From assembly GCA_902767175.1 (NCBI GenBank), contig CACXGH010000122.1, positions 1 to 5,780 on the forward strand: DNA of 5,780 nucleotides. The letters are read 5' to 3'. Each line of letters opens with the position of its first letter. The stretch's first letter is position 1. Positions 5,779 to 5,780 of this stretch are shown here, one piece after another. The notes under the pieces are model-generated. The model ran no database searches and was not told where the DNA came from. It saw nothing but the letters and a program-made list of their open reading frames with translations. The translations under genes were made by a program, and so were the position numbers. This DNA is from an uncultured Ruminococcus sp. (GTDB lineage: Bacteria; Bacillota; Clostridia; Oscillospirales; Acutalibacteraceae).

Positions 5779-5780
5779 AC
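5711..5780. repeat. GC-rich patch with clustered short inverted repeats
   Basis: 48 of these 70 bases are G or C, against 53 of the 140 bases just before. Three inverted repeats are visible: CCGAG/CTCGG (5719-5723 and 5737-5741), TCTGCC-TTC-GGCAGA (5750-5764) and GTGTCC-ACC-GGACAC (5766-5780). The last two are back to back, each 15 nt with a 3-nt loop, and the final one reaches the window edge, so it may continue. It could be the margin of a mobile or repeated element, or simply the coding sequence of a Pro/Ala-rich protein segment. Confidence 0.5.

Noticed and set aside
1..5780. CRISPR array, tRNA, rRNA or complete insertion sequence
   Set aside because: No regularly spaced direct repeats, no cloverleaf or rRNA segment, and no transposase-like protein were found on either strand.

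Overview
The window looks like a chromosomal housekeeping segment of a low-to-mid GC Firmicute in class Clostridia, most likely a Ruminococcus-like member of the Oscillospiraceae. This is inferred from the strong GGAGG ribosome binding sites, the type of ribosomal protein L20, the dprA-topA gene pair, a topoisomerase I carrying three tetracysteine zinc ribbons, and the style of the shikimate kinase-like protein. No taxonomic marker gene was compared by search, so the assignment is tentative.

Layout. Positions 1-246 hold the 3' end of rplT (L20), closed by a clear intrinsic terminator (271-306). A co-directional four-gene cluster follows: a shikimate kinase-like P-loop kinase (357-896), a SpoU/TrmH-family RNA 2'-O-methyltransferase that overlaps it by 20 nt (877-1656), dprA (1691-3166) and topA (3217-5319). 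No terminator is visible inside the cluster and the gaps are short (34 and 50 nt), so it reads as one operon. A very strong hairpin terminator at 5425-5472 ends it. The last 300 bases hold no recognised gene. A reverse-strand open frame enters from the right edge and stops at 5617, and the final 70 bases are a GC-rich patch (48/70 G+C, against 53/140 just before) packed with short inverted repeats.

How the genes work together. L20 and the methyltransferase belong to ribosome or RNA biology. DprA loads RecA on incoming single-stranded DNA during transformation, and TopA relaxes negative supercoils, so the downstream half concerns DNA. The dprA-topA neighbourhood is common in Firmicutes.

No undescribed multi-gene system is evident. 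The points most worth a second look are: (i) the kinase lacks several hallmark shikimate-binding residues and may not use shikimate; (ii) DprA has an unusually long charged linker before its winged helix, encoded by DNA that includes an A9 tract where one-base slippage in either direction would truncate the protein; (iii) the right-hand edge has a composition break, clustered hairpins and an unidentified reverse-strand gene end.
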